Source: Toxonevra muliebris
Lineage: Eukaryota; Arthropoda; Insecta; Diptera; Pallopteridae
DNA length: 64,000 nucleotides
Assembly: GCA_963691655.1 (NCBI GenBank)
Contig: OY829326.1
Span: 20,758,878 to 20,822,877, forward strand
Direction: 5' to 3'
Within the stretch, counting starts at the first letter, position 1; each line of letters begins with the position of its first letter. Shown piece by piece: positions 12,526 through 24,025 of the stretch. Position numbers and translations under genes: made by a program. The notes beneath the pieces are model-generated. The model was not told the origin of the DNA and did no database searches. It worked only from the letters and a program-made list of their open reading frames with translations.

Positions 12526-13313
12526 TTGTTGTAATGATGAATTAGGCAAATCGAATAGCTTAATTTTTTTAAATTTTTATATGAGATTGAAAAGGTTAAA
12601 GGTCATCCTATCAGATCTCAAAAATTTTCACAGACACCTTTCTGTTTATAATTTTCTGCCATTCTATACTATTACTTGTAAATATCAATGAAAAACGAAA
12701 GGTACCTAAGGATGTAACCAGAAATCAGAATAACTTTTCGCTGAAAAATTTTATAAAACGTAAATAGCAATTTTTTTTATTAAACTCTACAAACTTTTTA
12801 CAGCAAGTATTGGAGTACGTTATAGAAATAAGAAACCAAATTATTTCAGCATTTTATCGACTGATTCATCGTATTTTTTGCGTTTGCATAAAAAACAAAC
12901 AAAAAAAACAGAAAAAAGTACGCCGTCTTCATGTAATAAATAAAATCAAATACACACATCTCCATAAGAAAAGGAGTTAGGTACTTTAATGCCGCACCAA
13001 CAAATATACAACACATAAACAGAGAAATAATAAAAAAAAGCCGCAGAATAACAATAAAAGAAGAAATGACCAAAAATTGGTCAACTACCTGAATCGGCTT
13101 TTTCATTATTTTTTTTTTTTTTTTGTATTGTGTGCCATTTTATATTAAGTAGAAGCGGTTATATTTTTCCTTTTTTATTTTTTTTTTAATACCTAAATAA
13201 CAGCCTACCTAAATAAAAAATAATTACCAACGGTTACGAAAGCGAAAGTGATTTAAAGTAACGATTAAGTTTAACCGACTGTGACTGACCAACCGATCGA
13301 CAGCCTTCGCGCT

Positions 13314-13350
13314 TTTTAAATATATCTACCGCATTTTTCTCTCAGTGCAG
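13314..13350 (+). promoter_or_regulatory. Candidate TATA + initiator core promoter
   Basis: A TATA-like TTTAAATATATC (13314-13325) lies about 28 bp before the A of TCAGTG (13342-13347), a fly-type initiator (TCAKTY-like). The flank at 13280-13315 is less AT-rich than the region. Spacing is canonical, but both motifs are common by chance in AT-rich DNA and no downstream gene was identified. Confidence 0.2.
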
Positions 13351-13522
13351 CAGTAGTAATTTCCTTGAATTTTATGGAATTGACTTTAAGTTAAAGTTGC
13401 TGCTTAGTTTCATTTCTTATTTAGCTGACGATAGCGATAATGTAATGTATCTTACTTATATTTGCAAGTATCTAAGTATATTTTTGTGCAATCAGGATGC
13501 TGCTACCACCAATGGCTCGATG

Positions 13523-13542
13523 GCTGACTGACTGACTGACTA
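13523..13542. repeat. (CTGA)n microsatellite
   Basis: GCTGACTGACTGACTGAC visible in the read sequence. Confidence 0.9.
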
Positions 13543-14351
13543 ACTCTGACTTGCGTTGTTTATTAGTTGCTATTGCTGCTGTTGCTATAGTGAAAGTGAA
13601 ATTATTATTGCCAATTTTATTTCATGATTTATTTTTCTTTTGTTTTCTTATGATTTTTGTACTACATATTTATGTTGATTTTTATTTATATTTTTTTATT
13701 TTCTTTTTCTTTTTTTTTTTTTGAGTTCATTGCTCTAGTTTTTCTTAACGTATTGAAATGAGATTTGATGAAGCATTACAAATTTTAGCTACTCATTTTT
13801 TTTTTTTTTTTAAATTTTATGATATTTTTCCTTCTTCCTCTTAGTTATAGCTACTTCAATAAGATTATAATTTTTTGATTCATATCATATGACATCAGCA
13901 CAATTTGTATTAGTAACAATAATAATGATAATACGAGAGATATACCAAATCCAAATACAAACTAAAAACAACAAAATTGAAAGCGGAAATAGTTTGCCAA
14001 AAATCGTGATCGCATTTAATATTAAAATAAATTGTCAAATGATTTTTTCAATTTTTTCAGTTTGTTTTTTTTTTGTGATATTATTGACTTAATGCAAATG
14101 GAATTTTTGATTTTTGGTTAGATTATAAATATCTTGTTTAGTTTTTACAGTGCAACCACGATAAAATGATCTACGGTTGAAGTATTGAGTATTGCATATA
14201 AACAACAGAGGCTTTCGAAGAATTATTTAAATGGTTGAGAGCAAGGAGAGATTTTTTTGCCGAATTTTTTCGGAGTCCTCATTGTTTTCATTCATTGCAT
14301 TGGCCTGTATAATTTATGCCTACTTATATAAATTAGAGGCTTCCTAATTTC

Positions 14352-14386
14352 AAATCACTGTGAAGTCACTAAAATCACAGTGATTT
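14352..14386. repeat. Inverted repeat, 12-bp arms
   Basis: AAATCACTGTGA (14352-14363) and TCACAGTGATTT (14375-14386) are perfect reverse complements around an 11-nt spacer. Confidence 0.85.
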
Positions 14387-14425
14387 TAAACTCTTTAAAA
14401 AATGTAAAAGAGCCAATGATTGAAT

Positions 14426-14582
14426 TTTATTTTCTTATTTGGGTAATTCAGATTCAAATACAAAAAAGTCACCATATTTTTGAATTTTACAACTGATCGA
14501 AAGTTTATTTTCTTATTTGGGTAATTCAGATTCAAATACAAAAAAAGTCACCATATTTTTGAATTTCACAACTGATCGAAAG
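14426..14582. repeat. Tandem duplication of a 78-bp unit
   Basis: Units 14426-14503 and 14504-14582 both run from TTTATTTTCTTATTTGGG to ACAACTGATCGAAAG and differ by one inserted A and one T/C change, so the duplication is recent. Confidence 0.95.
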
Positions 14583-14724
14583 GACTCTACTTCTCTTCTA
14601 CATATTAATCATCTCCTACACTACTCCAAATACTTGATACGGAGGTGGGCAATAATTTCCCAGATCACTGCGGCCATCTAGGGCCTATTGTGATATACTT
14701 GGTTCTTGCATAACATAAAGCTAT

Positions 14725-15007
14725 TTACTGATTTCTGTGATTGATACTCCTGTTTTTAATACCTTCAATCATTTCTTCTAAATAATCACTCACTTCACAT
14801 TAGCACACAGTCCGCTTTTACAATTTAATACCAGTTACTTTAGTTATTTAGCCAGGATCCGATATTTTCTAGTGATTCAGTGATTGTCAGTACATTTAGA
14901 GATAAATGAGTTCAATAACTGCTACTTTTAGTGATTGATACTCCCAGCTATTCAATATTCACTGTTGCTTTTGTAATCAATCAGTTCTTTCATTTCAATG
15001 TCAGTTA
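14725..15007 (+). repeat. 16-bp minisatellite, left part
   Basis: Scattered TGATTGATACTCC, AGTGATTCAGTGATTGTCAG and ACTGCTACTTTTAGTGATTG units, the same motif that forms the regular array at 17200-17435. The two parts are now separated by the hAT-like insertion at 15016-17149. Confidence 0.55.
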
Positions 15008-15552
15008 CTTTAGATCAGCGGTTCTCAACTGTTTTCGTCCTGCGTCCCCTTTTTCGAATTAGTGCCAGTCCCGCGCCTCCCCCACTTTGATTTTCACACA
15101 ACATATTTTGCACTGGTTAACTATTTATTAAATAAATCATACCCGCCTGGGAAAATATCTAGTTGCTGTCTACTTTGGAGGAGACTCTGGTTAGTCTGTG
15201 TTAAGGATAAACTAAACTAGTAAACTTATCTAGTAGTTGAATAGTTTCTCGTGAGGAAAACTAGGATGGTGAAGTTTTAGTGAGGTTTTAGTTGGAATAT
15301 CGCTAGCAAAAAATTAATTAATAAATCGAATCAAGATGCATTTTCTGAAGTGATTCTTAATGTCAAAGTTTGTGTAAAATGCAAAAACTGTAGGAAAAGA
15401 AGAAGACAAGAATGACGATAAGTTAGATAGTTTCAAATGCAGATATTTTTCTATCTAAAATTATTTTAAGTGAATAATGAAGTTTTTGAATAAATTTTTA
15501 TTATCTTCCAAGTGGGTATAAAAAGCGTATTTAAATATTATTATTTTAAATA

Positions 15553-16814
15553 TGGAGTATGAATGTATAAACTCGTAATTGTGACTAACTTCATATCTAT
15601 CATACGCGCCATTTTTTTGACATTGAATAGCTGTCTATCTCGAAGAGCGCCAAAAATACTATAAGAATTGATCTGTCAAATAATTTTCATAATTTTACAA
15701 AAGTGTTTTACTATAACTGAAAATGTCGAATTTCGTGCCAACAAAACAACATTTGCGGGAGGTTTTAATTTGCTTCTGCCATTTAAAGAAAAACGCAACT
15801 GAAGCACATCGTTTACTCACTGAAGCTTATCCGGACTGAGCTATAGACGTTAGAATGTGTCAGGTGTGGTATGCTCGATTCAAAGGTGGTGATTTTGATG
15901 TTGAAGACAGGAAACGTTCAGGTGGCCCGAAAAAGTTCGAAGATGAAGAATTGAAGGCATTACTCGAAGAAGATTCATGTCAAACGCAACAAGAATTTGC
16001 AGAATCTTTAAGAGTTGATCAATCAACCATTTCTAAACGATTAAAAGCATTGGGAATGATTCAAAAGCAAGGAAATTGGGTGCCGTACGAATTGAAGCCG
16101 AGAGACGTGAACTGCTGATTGAACGACAGAAAATAAAGGGTTTTCTGCATCGTATTGTGACTGGCGATGAAAAGTGGATACGTTACGATAACCCAAAGCG
16201 TAAAAAATCATGGGAGTCGCCCGGACATGCATCAACATCAACGGCAAAGCCGAACATCCATGGATCCAAGCTCATGCTGTGTATTTGGTGGGATATGAAA
16301 AGTGTCGTGTATTATGATCTGTTGAAACCGGATGAAACGATCACTGGCGACCGCTACCGACTACAATTGATGGGTTTGAGCCGAGCATTAAAGGATAAGA
16401 AGCCAGAATATGAGAATAGACACGACAAAGTTATTCTTCAGCACGACAATTCTCGGCCGCATGTTGCAAAGCAAGTAAAAACATACTTGGAAACGGTGAA
16501 ATGGGAAGTGCTACCCCACCCGCCGTATTCTCCAGACCTTGCTCCTTCTCATTACCACTTGTTCCGATCGATGACACATGGCCTGGCTGAACAGCACTTC
16601 CGTTCTTTCGAAGAACTCAAAAAATGGGTCGATTCGTGGATAGCCTCAAACGATGAGGAGTTCTTTCGACGCGGAATCCGTATGCTACCAGAAAGATGGG
16701 AAAAGGTTGTTGCTAACGATGGACAATACTTTAAAAAATAAATTTATAATCACTTTTTCACAATAAATGTCCAAATTACGAAAAAAATACGAGTTTATAC
16801 ATTCATACTCCCAA
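15553..16814 (+). mobile_element. mariner element (mauritiana/Mos1-like), copy 1, inside the hAT-like MITE
   Basis: Inverted terminal repeats share GAGTATGAATGTATAAACTC at the left and its reverse complement at the right; TA flanks at 15551-15552 and 16815-16816. The left outer end has lost one or two bases relative to the right (TGGAG against TTGGGAG). About 1.26 kb, the usual mariner length, with one transposase gene at 15723-16741. Confidence 0.92.
15723..16741 (+). pseudogene. mariner transposase, inactivated
   Basis: Encodes a DD34D transposase of about 340 residues of the Mos1-like type. The start (15723) begins MSNFVPTK. A paired-type DNA-binding N-terminus (HLKKNATEAHRLLTEAYPD, then VWYARFKGGDFDV) is followed by the linker WVPYEL, then GDEKW (first Asp, 16166-16168), HDN (second Asp, 16445-16447) and PDLAPSHYHLF. 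In the last motif the third catalytic Asp is His (CAT, 16550-16552), exactly 34 residues after the second. There is also a TGA at 15837-15839 and a frame change near 16100-16110 where roughly ten bases seem to be missing between ELKPRDV and ERRELLIERQK. Three independent lesions make it inactive. A second copy lies inverted at 37676-38577. Confidence 0.93.
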
Positions 16815-17199
16815 TACTTCAATATTTTATTTTTTTATAATTAAAAATACGCACTCGTATTAATATTTTATCACAAAACTATACAAATAATTGATATTTT
16901 AACACAACAAATTTTTTTTTAATAAATATTTTCGCGGTTAGTCAGAAACTTAAAATGTGAACCTAAAAATTGCATATTTTAGAACATAATATAAAATAAA
17001 AGAGAAATTATTTTATTAAAAACTAAATACTATGATTACAATACATAACTGAGTACGCAAATATTTGTTTATTGAAATATCTCCGCGCCTCCCTTCAAAT
17101 CTATATACGCCCCCCTAGGGGGGCGCACCCCACCACTTGAGAACCACTGCTTTAGATATTTGGCAACGATTTATGATTGTCTAGCAATTCAATGGTTAA

Positions 17200-17435
17200 T
17201 ATTTTCAGCAATTGATTATTTCAGTTATTGCTACTTTCAGCGATTGATAATTCAACTGAATGGTATTAGTGATTGCTACTTTCAATCATTGGTAATTCCA
17301 ACAATTGATTGCTACTTTCAGCGATTAATACTTTTACTGATTAATGGTATCAGTGATTGCTACTTTCAGTGATTGCTACTTTCAGTGATTGATAATTCCA
17401 GTGATTGATTATTTCACTGATTGCTACTTTCAGCA
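17200..17435 (+). repeat. 16-bp minisatellite, right part
   Basis: Degenerate 16-bp units such as GATTGCTACTTTCAGT, GATTGATAATTCCAGT and GATTGATTATTTCACT in tandem. Confidence 0.85.
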
Positions 17436-20400
17436 CCTTATATTTCCCATATAGCAACTTAATGTGATTGCCACTCCCACTAATGCTATAATTTTCACAT
17501 AGAAATGTACCAAGCTTGTTCAACAAATCAATTCCAATTGAAATCAGAATCATAATTAAAATTAACTTATTTTTAATCAAAATATTTAAATAACAATTAT
17601 AATTTAAATACAATTATTTTACATCATTTCAATTAGGTTTAATGTAGAGTGTACACAAGCGTAGAATATAGCGCAGGAAAATATTGCATATATATGTAAT
17701 TCGGAAATACCCTAGCATTAAATCTAATCTATTTAAAATGTATATTTTATGAAGACTGCAGACTGCAGCCAACATCTGCCCACAAAAAAATCTAAACCCT
17801 TTGATTATGTACATTGTGGAAACATGAAGGAATGTTGCACCAACAACCAAGCAACAGAGCATCAGCAGCGAACCAAAGCAATAACCAACCAACGTCACTT
17901 ACAATTGCAGACGAGTTGTAACCAGAGATACAACATTGTAGCAGTTTATGATATTCAAATATTGCTGGCTTCGCTGTTTAAGCATTACAGCAATAAATGC
18001 TTGAAGAATTTAGCTTAAGCAATTGCAGGAATACTTAGTAGTACTGCGGAAAAGCGCTGCTGCTTCATTTTTCTCTATTTTTTAAATTACTTTAAAGTGA
18101 TTTCCTGTGCGCATCACAAATAGCAAGCATAAACAGAATAAGTGAATAAATGAGCTAAAGTCAATCTGTGAAGGGGAGAAGAAAGTTTATATTATGAAAA
18201 TGAAATGCTGAAATAGCGCAGCACAGCAACAGGCAACTAGCAATAAAGGCGAGAGGGCAACCGACAAACAACCAAACTGAGTTATCAGTTGCTGCTTACA
18301 TCAGCAACTGACTACTACTACAACTACAGTACATAAAAAGCTAGAGGAAACAAAATAGCTAAAATAGCAGCGTTTATTCAAAAATTTCCAACAGAAAGAG
18401 GGTGAGGGTAGAAAAGAGTGAGGGAACTGGCTTAGAAGGGGTTGCGTTGGGGTAGGGAAAGAACAGAGAATTACTTTTTGCGCTGCCATCTTATATCGGT
18501 GACAAATGAAGTAATTTTTGTTAGCAATGTTAACATTGAAACAGAATATTGACAAGCGTTGCAAAAACATTATGTTTCGTAATGTTTGAACTTTAAACTT
18601 ATTGTTGGAATTTGGATTTTCGCTGACTTTAAGCTTTAAATTTATGCAAACAAATAAAAACTTTGAAATTTTGTCTAAATTAATAGGTAGTTAGGTATTT
18701 ATTTCTAAAAATATTGATGAATCACTGATATATGAGTTCTATTTGTTTGTTGAATTGAATGTTTTAAAAGAAGACAGAATTGCTTGCATACATATAACTC
18801 GATAACATAAGGAATTTAAACAAACATTTAATTCTTAGCCAATGACCCAAACACAGATTTAATTCTTGTGAATAAGTTTTATTTGTTGAAATGATTTACG
18901 CTAGTATTGAAAATTAGTCAGCCACAAGAAACTCTCAAAAAAGAAAATTTTAAATATTTAAAATTTGACATAAATTTATTTTAATATCTCAAAATTTTTC
19001 TTAAGACTTTAAAATTATATGCAAATTCATATTACATACAAAACGTGCCAGGTTTCTACTCAAAGCACTCTATTTTTACGTCTTCCTAGGCTTTCCATAT
19101 TTTGTAGACAGAAAAAGAGAAATTTTTCCAAATATCATAGGTCTACGAAAATTAGCATTTTACCCGGTTCATGAATTGAAGTGCCATTTTCCATTTTTGA
19201 CATTCAATCAGAATCCAGCCCCAAAATTTTAAAATATCTTACAAGCGAAAATTCTGATTAGCCACATTTAACCATATACGAAATCGACAGCAATTTATTA
19301 TTTTTATTTATTTTTTGATAATCCACGCTAGACTCACTACTTATAAAGTAAAACTAGTCGGTAATGCCCTAGTAACTGCGGCTAGTTTTTTGCGGAAGAA
19401 ATCTCTTTATGAAAAAAAATATCAAAAGAGAACCAAACTACTCGTTGGTGTTTGTTTTGTTATTTGTGTATGCAGATAATTCGTTAGATAATTCTGAGAG
19501 ATGCCGTTACTCATGTCTTCTCTCTTTCTATTATGAATTATTTACTCCTGCTTAAGCAATGATTTTTTCAACGATGAATGCAATGATTTTTTCAACGATG
19601 AATGCAATGCCTTGTTCAATGAGCGAGTTTTGAAAAACTTCCGACGCTAATATTTTGGAGTTGGCTTAACCTATTTTAAATCTGATAATTTTTGGCTAAC
19701 CTACTTTAAATTAATATATAATATGATCGTAGCACTTCTGGATCTTCTGAAATAAAATTGTAGTTACACTTATAAATGTATAGACTATTCATCATAGCTA
19801 TTGTTGAAGAAATCTGCGTCCAGATTTGTATACAGCGTAAAAAATTGTCAGGAAAATATCTGAAAACCGCAGATCAGTACAATAATTGAAAACCCTCTAT
19901 AAAATCTTAAAAATAAAGACCCCTCAGCTTCCTGACTGCCTTCGAGAACATGGAGAGTCTTTTTTACTAATATGTCTTTAAATCATATGCCCAATCTGAT
20001 CTTAATTTTGAAAAATTTTGAAATAAAACTTCTTTAGCAAGGGTAAATCGAAAATTTTACAACGGAAATCGCATTGTTGTTGCACTCATATGAAACTAAT
20101 AAGAAACGAAGTTATGTAGTTGTTAGTGTTTAGCCAACGAGAACATATGGGAATCGGCTTCATAGAATCAAGCAGAGAGCCGACTTCTCGCAGTTTTATC
20201 TCATGTGCTTTAGTGTGAGAGCTTGATTGCATATAGCTGCTTTCCTCTTATGTGTTATATACGTGTGCCGATGTAGAGAGTACCAACAGAAAAATGTAAC
20301 AGCAAAATAGAGAGAAGAAGACTGTAAATACTTCAACAGAATTTGTTTTCTAATAATTTTCAAATAAACAACAAAGTTTCACTTTTACTGTGAGTGCCTG

Positions 20401-20632
20401 CAGACATAAAATATTTTTTTTTAAGAATGATTTGCATCCTTCCCTGCAAAATTAAAAAATGTATAAAAAAGCAGAGGAAAGGCCAAAAGCAGGACATATT
20501 TTCTTCAGCAGTTGACAGCCCAACCTCAATTTCAAGCAGCAAGGGAGTCTCGGTTTTCTTTTCATTTCCTGCTATAGCTCAAAATCCGAGGACACAGCAA
20601 AGTTAAAGTTTGATTATTGGCATTCATATTAA
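17436..20632. other. Non-coding stretch
   Basis: No gene is supported. The ORF pair at 17629-18018 overlaps on opposite strands and neither looks like a known protein. A 24-bp tandem duplication lies at 19557-19604. 18030-18330 is relatively CAG/CAA-rich. Confidence 0.4.
19557..19604. repeat. Two tandem 24-bp units
   Basis: Two identical 24-bp units, each starting CAATGATTTTTTCAACGATG, followed by a diverged third start CAATGCCTTG. Confidence 0.9.
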
Positions 20633-20661
20633 CCATTAAAAGCCCAATACGTCCAATTGGA

Positions 20662-20706
20662 AAGGAAAGTTTTTTCATATAAAAAGAAGAAAATTTTTTT
20701 TTGCCA
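20662..20706 (+). repeat. 45-bp repeat, second copy at 21572-21616
   Basis: AAGGAAAGTTTTTTCATATA through TTTTTTTTGCCA is nearly identical at both places, differing in the A-run length. The first copy is inside the candidate MITE; the second is about 400 bp beyond it. Confidence 0.85.
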
Positions 20707-21136
20707 TACCCAGAGGTAGTATTTGTGATTCCGAACAACGTTTGTTCTACGTGTTTTCCAGTATATTAGTTTAAGGTGCAGTTATTTTAATTTACATGGT
20801 TGACCTCTGTAGTAACTTTTGACGATTATCTGGAGAATAAATTAAAATACATTCACAATAATTTTTAAAAACAGTTATTTGGTGTTATCCCATACCGTCT
20901 GACACAATATATTTATTACACAAAATTCGATAATAAAAACACCTTTTTTTCAGTTAGTTGTTTAAAAATTTTGCAAAACATGCTTTTCGAGCTAAAAATA
21001 ACTGTAACTGTACTACAGTTGTCATTTTTCCATTCTTATTTATACGTATCGATAAAGAAAACTTTAGACAGTAAGATCAGATATTTATTTTAAATGGCGA
21101 ACGTAAAATGGCGGCACAGGCAGCCGCGGAAGTGGT

Positions 21137-21154
21137 TGGTCACTGCAGTGACCA
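21137..21154. repeat. Perfect 18-bp palindrome
   Basis: TGGTCACTGCAGTGACCA is its own reverse complement. GGTCA and TGACC half-sites are inverted with a 6-bp spacer. The flanks (GGCAGCCGCGGAAGTGG) are unusually GC-rich for the window. Confidence 0.9.
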
Positions 21155-22213
21155 GTGAGTATTTAAGGGTTAAGTTTTGGAGGATATTATATTATTTTAA
21201 TGCCGATACAGACCTTAAAATTTGACTTTTCAAGACCTTAAGAGCAGCAAACTATCTGGATAAAATTTTATTCGCACATCATTGATGCTTTTCCCAAGGC
21301 TATCAAACCTTGTAAAATACTTTACTAAAATACCTTCCACATTGACAAATTTCTTTATAGAATAATTTGCCTCTCTAAGCCTTAGACTGAATACTTTTTA
21401 TGAGATCGGTGCCCCAGAAATAGATGTTTTCAACCCATTACGCTGTTCAAATGTATTCTAGAGTAATTTTGGGTAGCTGAGATGGAATCTGAAGACTGTT
21501 CTGCTTCATGACGTCAGGTTTTCGAATTAATACCATATTTTTAATATGAGGTTTACGGTTTTCGGTGCCTGAAGGAAAGTTTTTTCATATAAAAAGAAGA
21601 AAAATTTTTTTTGCCAATGCAAGAATCCTCCATCTACATCCCACACTCCACATTTTGGAAATTTTTAAAGTACAGCTTAGAATAATATTATCAACGGACT
21701 AAACCAGTAATAAAAACATTATAATGTGTTTGGTAAAAAGGTTCTTCAAAAAAGTATGGGGCTGCCTTAAACATCAAAGTACCCCCAACCACTCATATAC
21801 TTGGAGAAATAACATCGCAATGTACCATTACCTCGATAGTTCGATGGAAAAACCTGGCCCTAACGCATCACAGAGCTATAGGAGAGGTCACAAAAAGTTT
21901 CTGTAACTTTGAAACTCTCCTATAGTGCATGGCAAAGAAAGCTGGCAATGTCATATTCTTGATGGATTTTATATTATCTTTTTTGTAAAGTCGAGTTTTG
22001 CTGTATGGAGCTAGTTTAAAATTTTCATAAAATCATATCAATCTGTAAAAATAATTTTCTAATAAAATTAATATTCCCTTACATAGTCATAAATAATGTT
22101 GAGCAAAATAGAAAAAAAAGAATTATCTTTTTCCATTATTCTTTTACAACGATAGCATAAAACCGAATAGAAATGACATTTGTATTTCCTTTTATCCTAA
22201 CTCTATCCTTGTT

Positions 22214-22233
22214 AGTGTGTGTGTGTGTGTGTG
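22214..22233. repeat. (TG)n microsatellite
   Basis: Uninterrupted TG dinucleotides read directly. Confidence 0.95.
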
Positions 22234-23940
22234 TATAAGCTTGTATAACTATATATGTGTATTAGTATGTGTGGTCATAGTTGTTGGCTTTCTTGTAATC
22301 TGTCAGACATAGTTGACAGCATATTTCTATATTGTTGTACATAGTTTGTGGTTATTGTGATTGCAATTGCTGTTGTCGTTATTGTTGTTATTGTATTTTC
22401 ACTATCACGTCACACCGCACCGCCACAGTATTACATTAAAGAGATACCAACCCGACAAGCAGTGCCAGTGCCAGCGCCAATACAGTGTTCGCATATCTTT
22501 TTTCATGTTTGTGGGCAGATGGAAAATTTCTATATATTTCTCAGCTGACAATTTGCATTTCCCATTCTTATTGTTGCTGGTTTTTGCCTTTTGTCGTTTT
22601 TTTCTTTTTCTGTTATTTTTTTTTACATTCATTCATTCTCATGTAGGTTGACAATGTCAATTTGTAAACTTGACAAACATAATTTGTGGGCTGTACGTAC
22701 TACGTGCAAATGCATGTACAGTTGTTGTTATTGCTTTTTCATATGCATTCGTAGTTGTAACTATGAAATGGAGAAATTTTAAGCGGTTAGATTTTTGTTA
22801 CGAATTTATGATTTGTTTCAAAAACTATGCTACATATTACAATATATATATTTTTAGAAAGGACATTGAAAAATGATAGTCACCAAATTGTTATGTGAGG
22901 CTGCTCTAGTTAAACTACTGGGCTGATATATGCTCGTGCGCATAGCCAACGAACAACTTGAATTATCAGTCTTAAATAAAATAATGTAAACATCTTAGAG
23001 TTTGACTTTTGGAAGTTAAGGAAAAGTTAAGTTAGTAATTGCCACTAATGAAAGATCAGAAATTATTAACTTATATTTCTAGCAATCAGAAATTCTATCA
23101 GGGATTTTCTTTTCTATTTTAGCGGATATTATTTTAAGCTTCCTTTGATTTAAGGACGAGGGTTTTTGACTTCCCATTAAATACATTACATAAAAAATTT
23201 ATCAATAGCGAGTTAGATTCACTCTTACTCACTTAAAATCGATTATTCTTAATCTTAAACTGTTGCTGTGATTAGCGATTTTCACATTGTTTTGCTAATT
23301 TGTTCCTATAGAAATGTAAAAATAATCGATTTTGGTCAACCAGTGAATGGTGAATCATACTCGCCTAACATCATTTACTCAATTCATGTTTCCCTTACGG
23401 GTATTTATTTTTCCATTTAAAATTTAGTTTGTTCATATTTTTATTACAAATTTTTTATTACAAATTAATATTGCATAAAAAAAACAATATTTCTATCTCA
23501 CAGTTATTTAGCAACAAATCGAAAAAAAAATATCAATAAATACTTAAAACCAGGAACTTTGAGTAAACAAAATTCTATAGCTTTTAAATTTTTCACAGAA
23601 AATCGTGTGAATTTTATATGCAAAAATGTCTGAAGCAACATAAACTGGATATTGCCAGTACAAAATATAAATAAAAAGAGACCAAGTTTTAAATAAATAG
23701 GCAACAACAACACAACAGTAAAGCGATGCAAACGTTTGCATATGTTTATTAATTAAATGCAAGCAACATGTGCAGCATCAGCAATAGCAACAACGGCAAC
23801 ACCAACAAAAACAAAAGCAACAGTAAAAATAGTAAGAAAAAAAAAACAAAAACAACAACGATTGCTGCAACATCAACAGCAGCAGGTGACGATGTTGGAC
23901 ATAAATAAATGGCGCTGCTAAATCAACTTAAAATAAACTA

Positions 23941-24025
23941 AACGGCAGCAGCAACAGCAACAACAACATCAACAGCAACAACAGCATCAACAGCAACAAA
24001 AGCATCAACAGCAACAACAACGTCC
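23941..24025. repeat. CAG/CAA (opa-like) array with an 18-bp unit
   Basis: CATCAACAGCAACAACAG repeats about three times with single changes inside a longer CAA/CAG tract. In a coding frame it would encode Gln/His or Asn/Ser runs, but no enclosing frame is supported. Confidence 0.85.

Larger units (their letters stand above)
10489..14140. other. Long non-coding stretch, poly-T/A rich
   Basis: No gene is supported. It contains a 75-bp dispersed repeat at 12449-12525, a (CTGA)n run at 13523-13542, a promoter-like site near 13314-13346, and long T tracts near 13105-13125, 13705-13722 and 13797-13812. The ORFs at 11277-12209 and 12846-13106 are low-complexity. Confidence 0.4.
15016..17149. mobile_element. 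hAT-like MITE (about 0.87 kb) carrying a mariner, exact TSD CTTTAGAT
   Basis: The terminal inverted repeats are CAGCGGTTCTCAA at the left and TTGAGAACCACTG at the right. CTTTAGAT flanks both sides (15008-15015 and 17150-17157), an exact 8-bp duplication, which is the hAT signature. Subterminal CGCGCCTCCC motifs occur on both sides (near 15075 and 17083) and a C/G-rich palindromic block sits near 17109-17124. No hAT transposase is visible. Removing the mariner at 15553-16814 leaves about 870 bp. Confidence 0.88.
20633..21169. mobile_element. Candidate piggyBac-like MITE with subterminal palindromes
   Basis: TTAA at 20629-20632 followed by CCATTAAAAGCCC, and GGGTTAA at 21167-21173 preceded by GAGTATTTAA; read inwards the ends are CCATTAAAA and CCCTTAAAT. 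TTAA duplications and CC-starting ends fit piggyBac. Each end has a palindrome just inside: TCCAATTGGA near the left and an 18-bp one at 21137-21154 on the right. TTAA is frequent in this DNA and the terminal repeat is short, so this is only a candidate. Confidence 0.35.

Noticed and set aside
23941..24025. CAG/CAA array as a polyglutamine exon
   Set aside because: Stops occur in all frames close by and there is no surrounding coding sequence.
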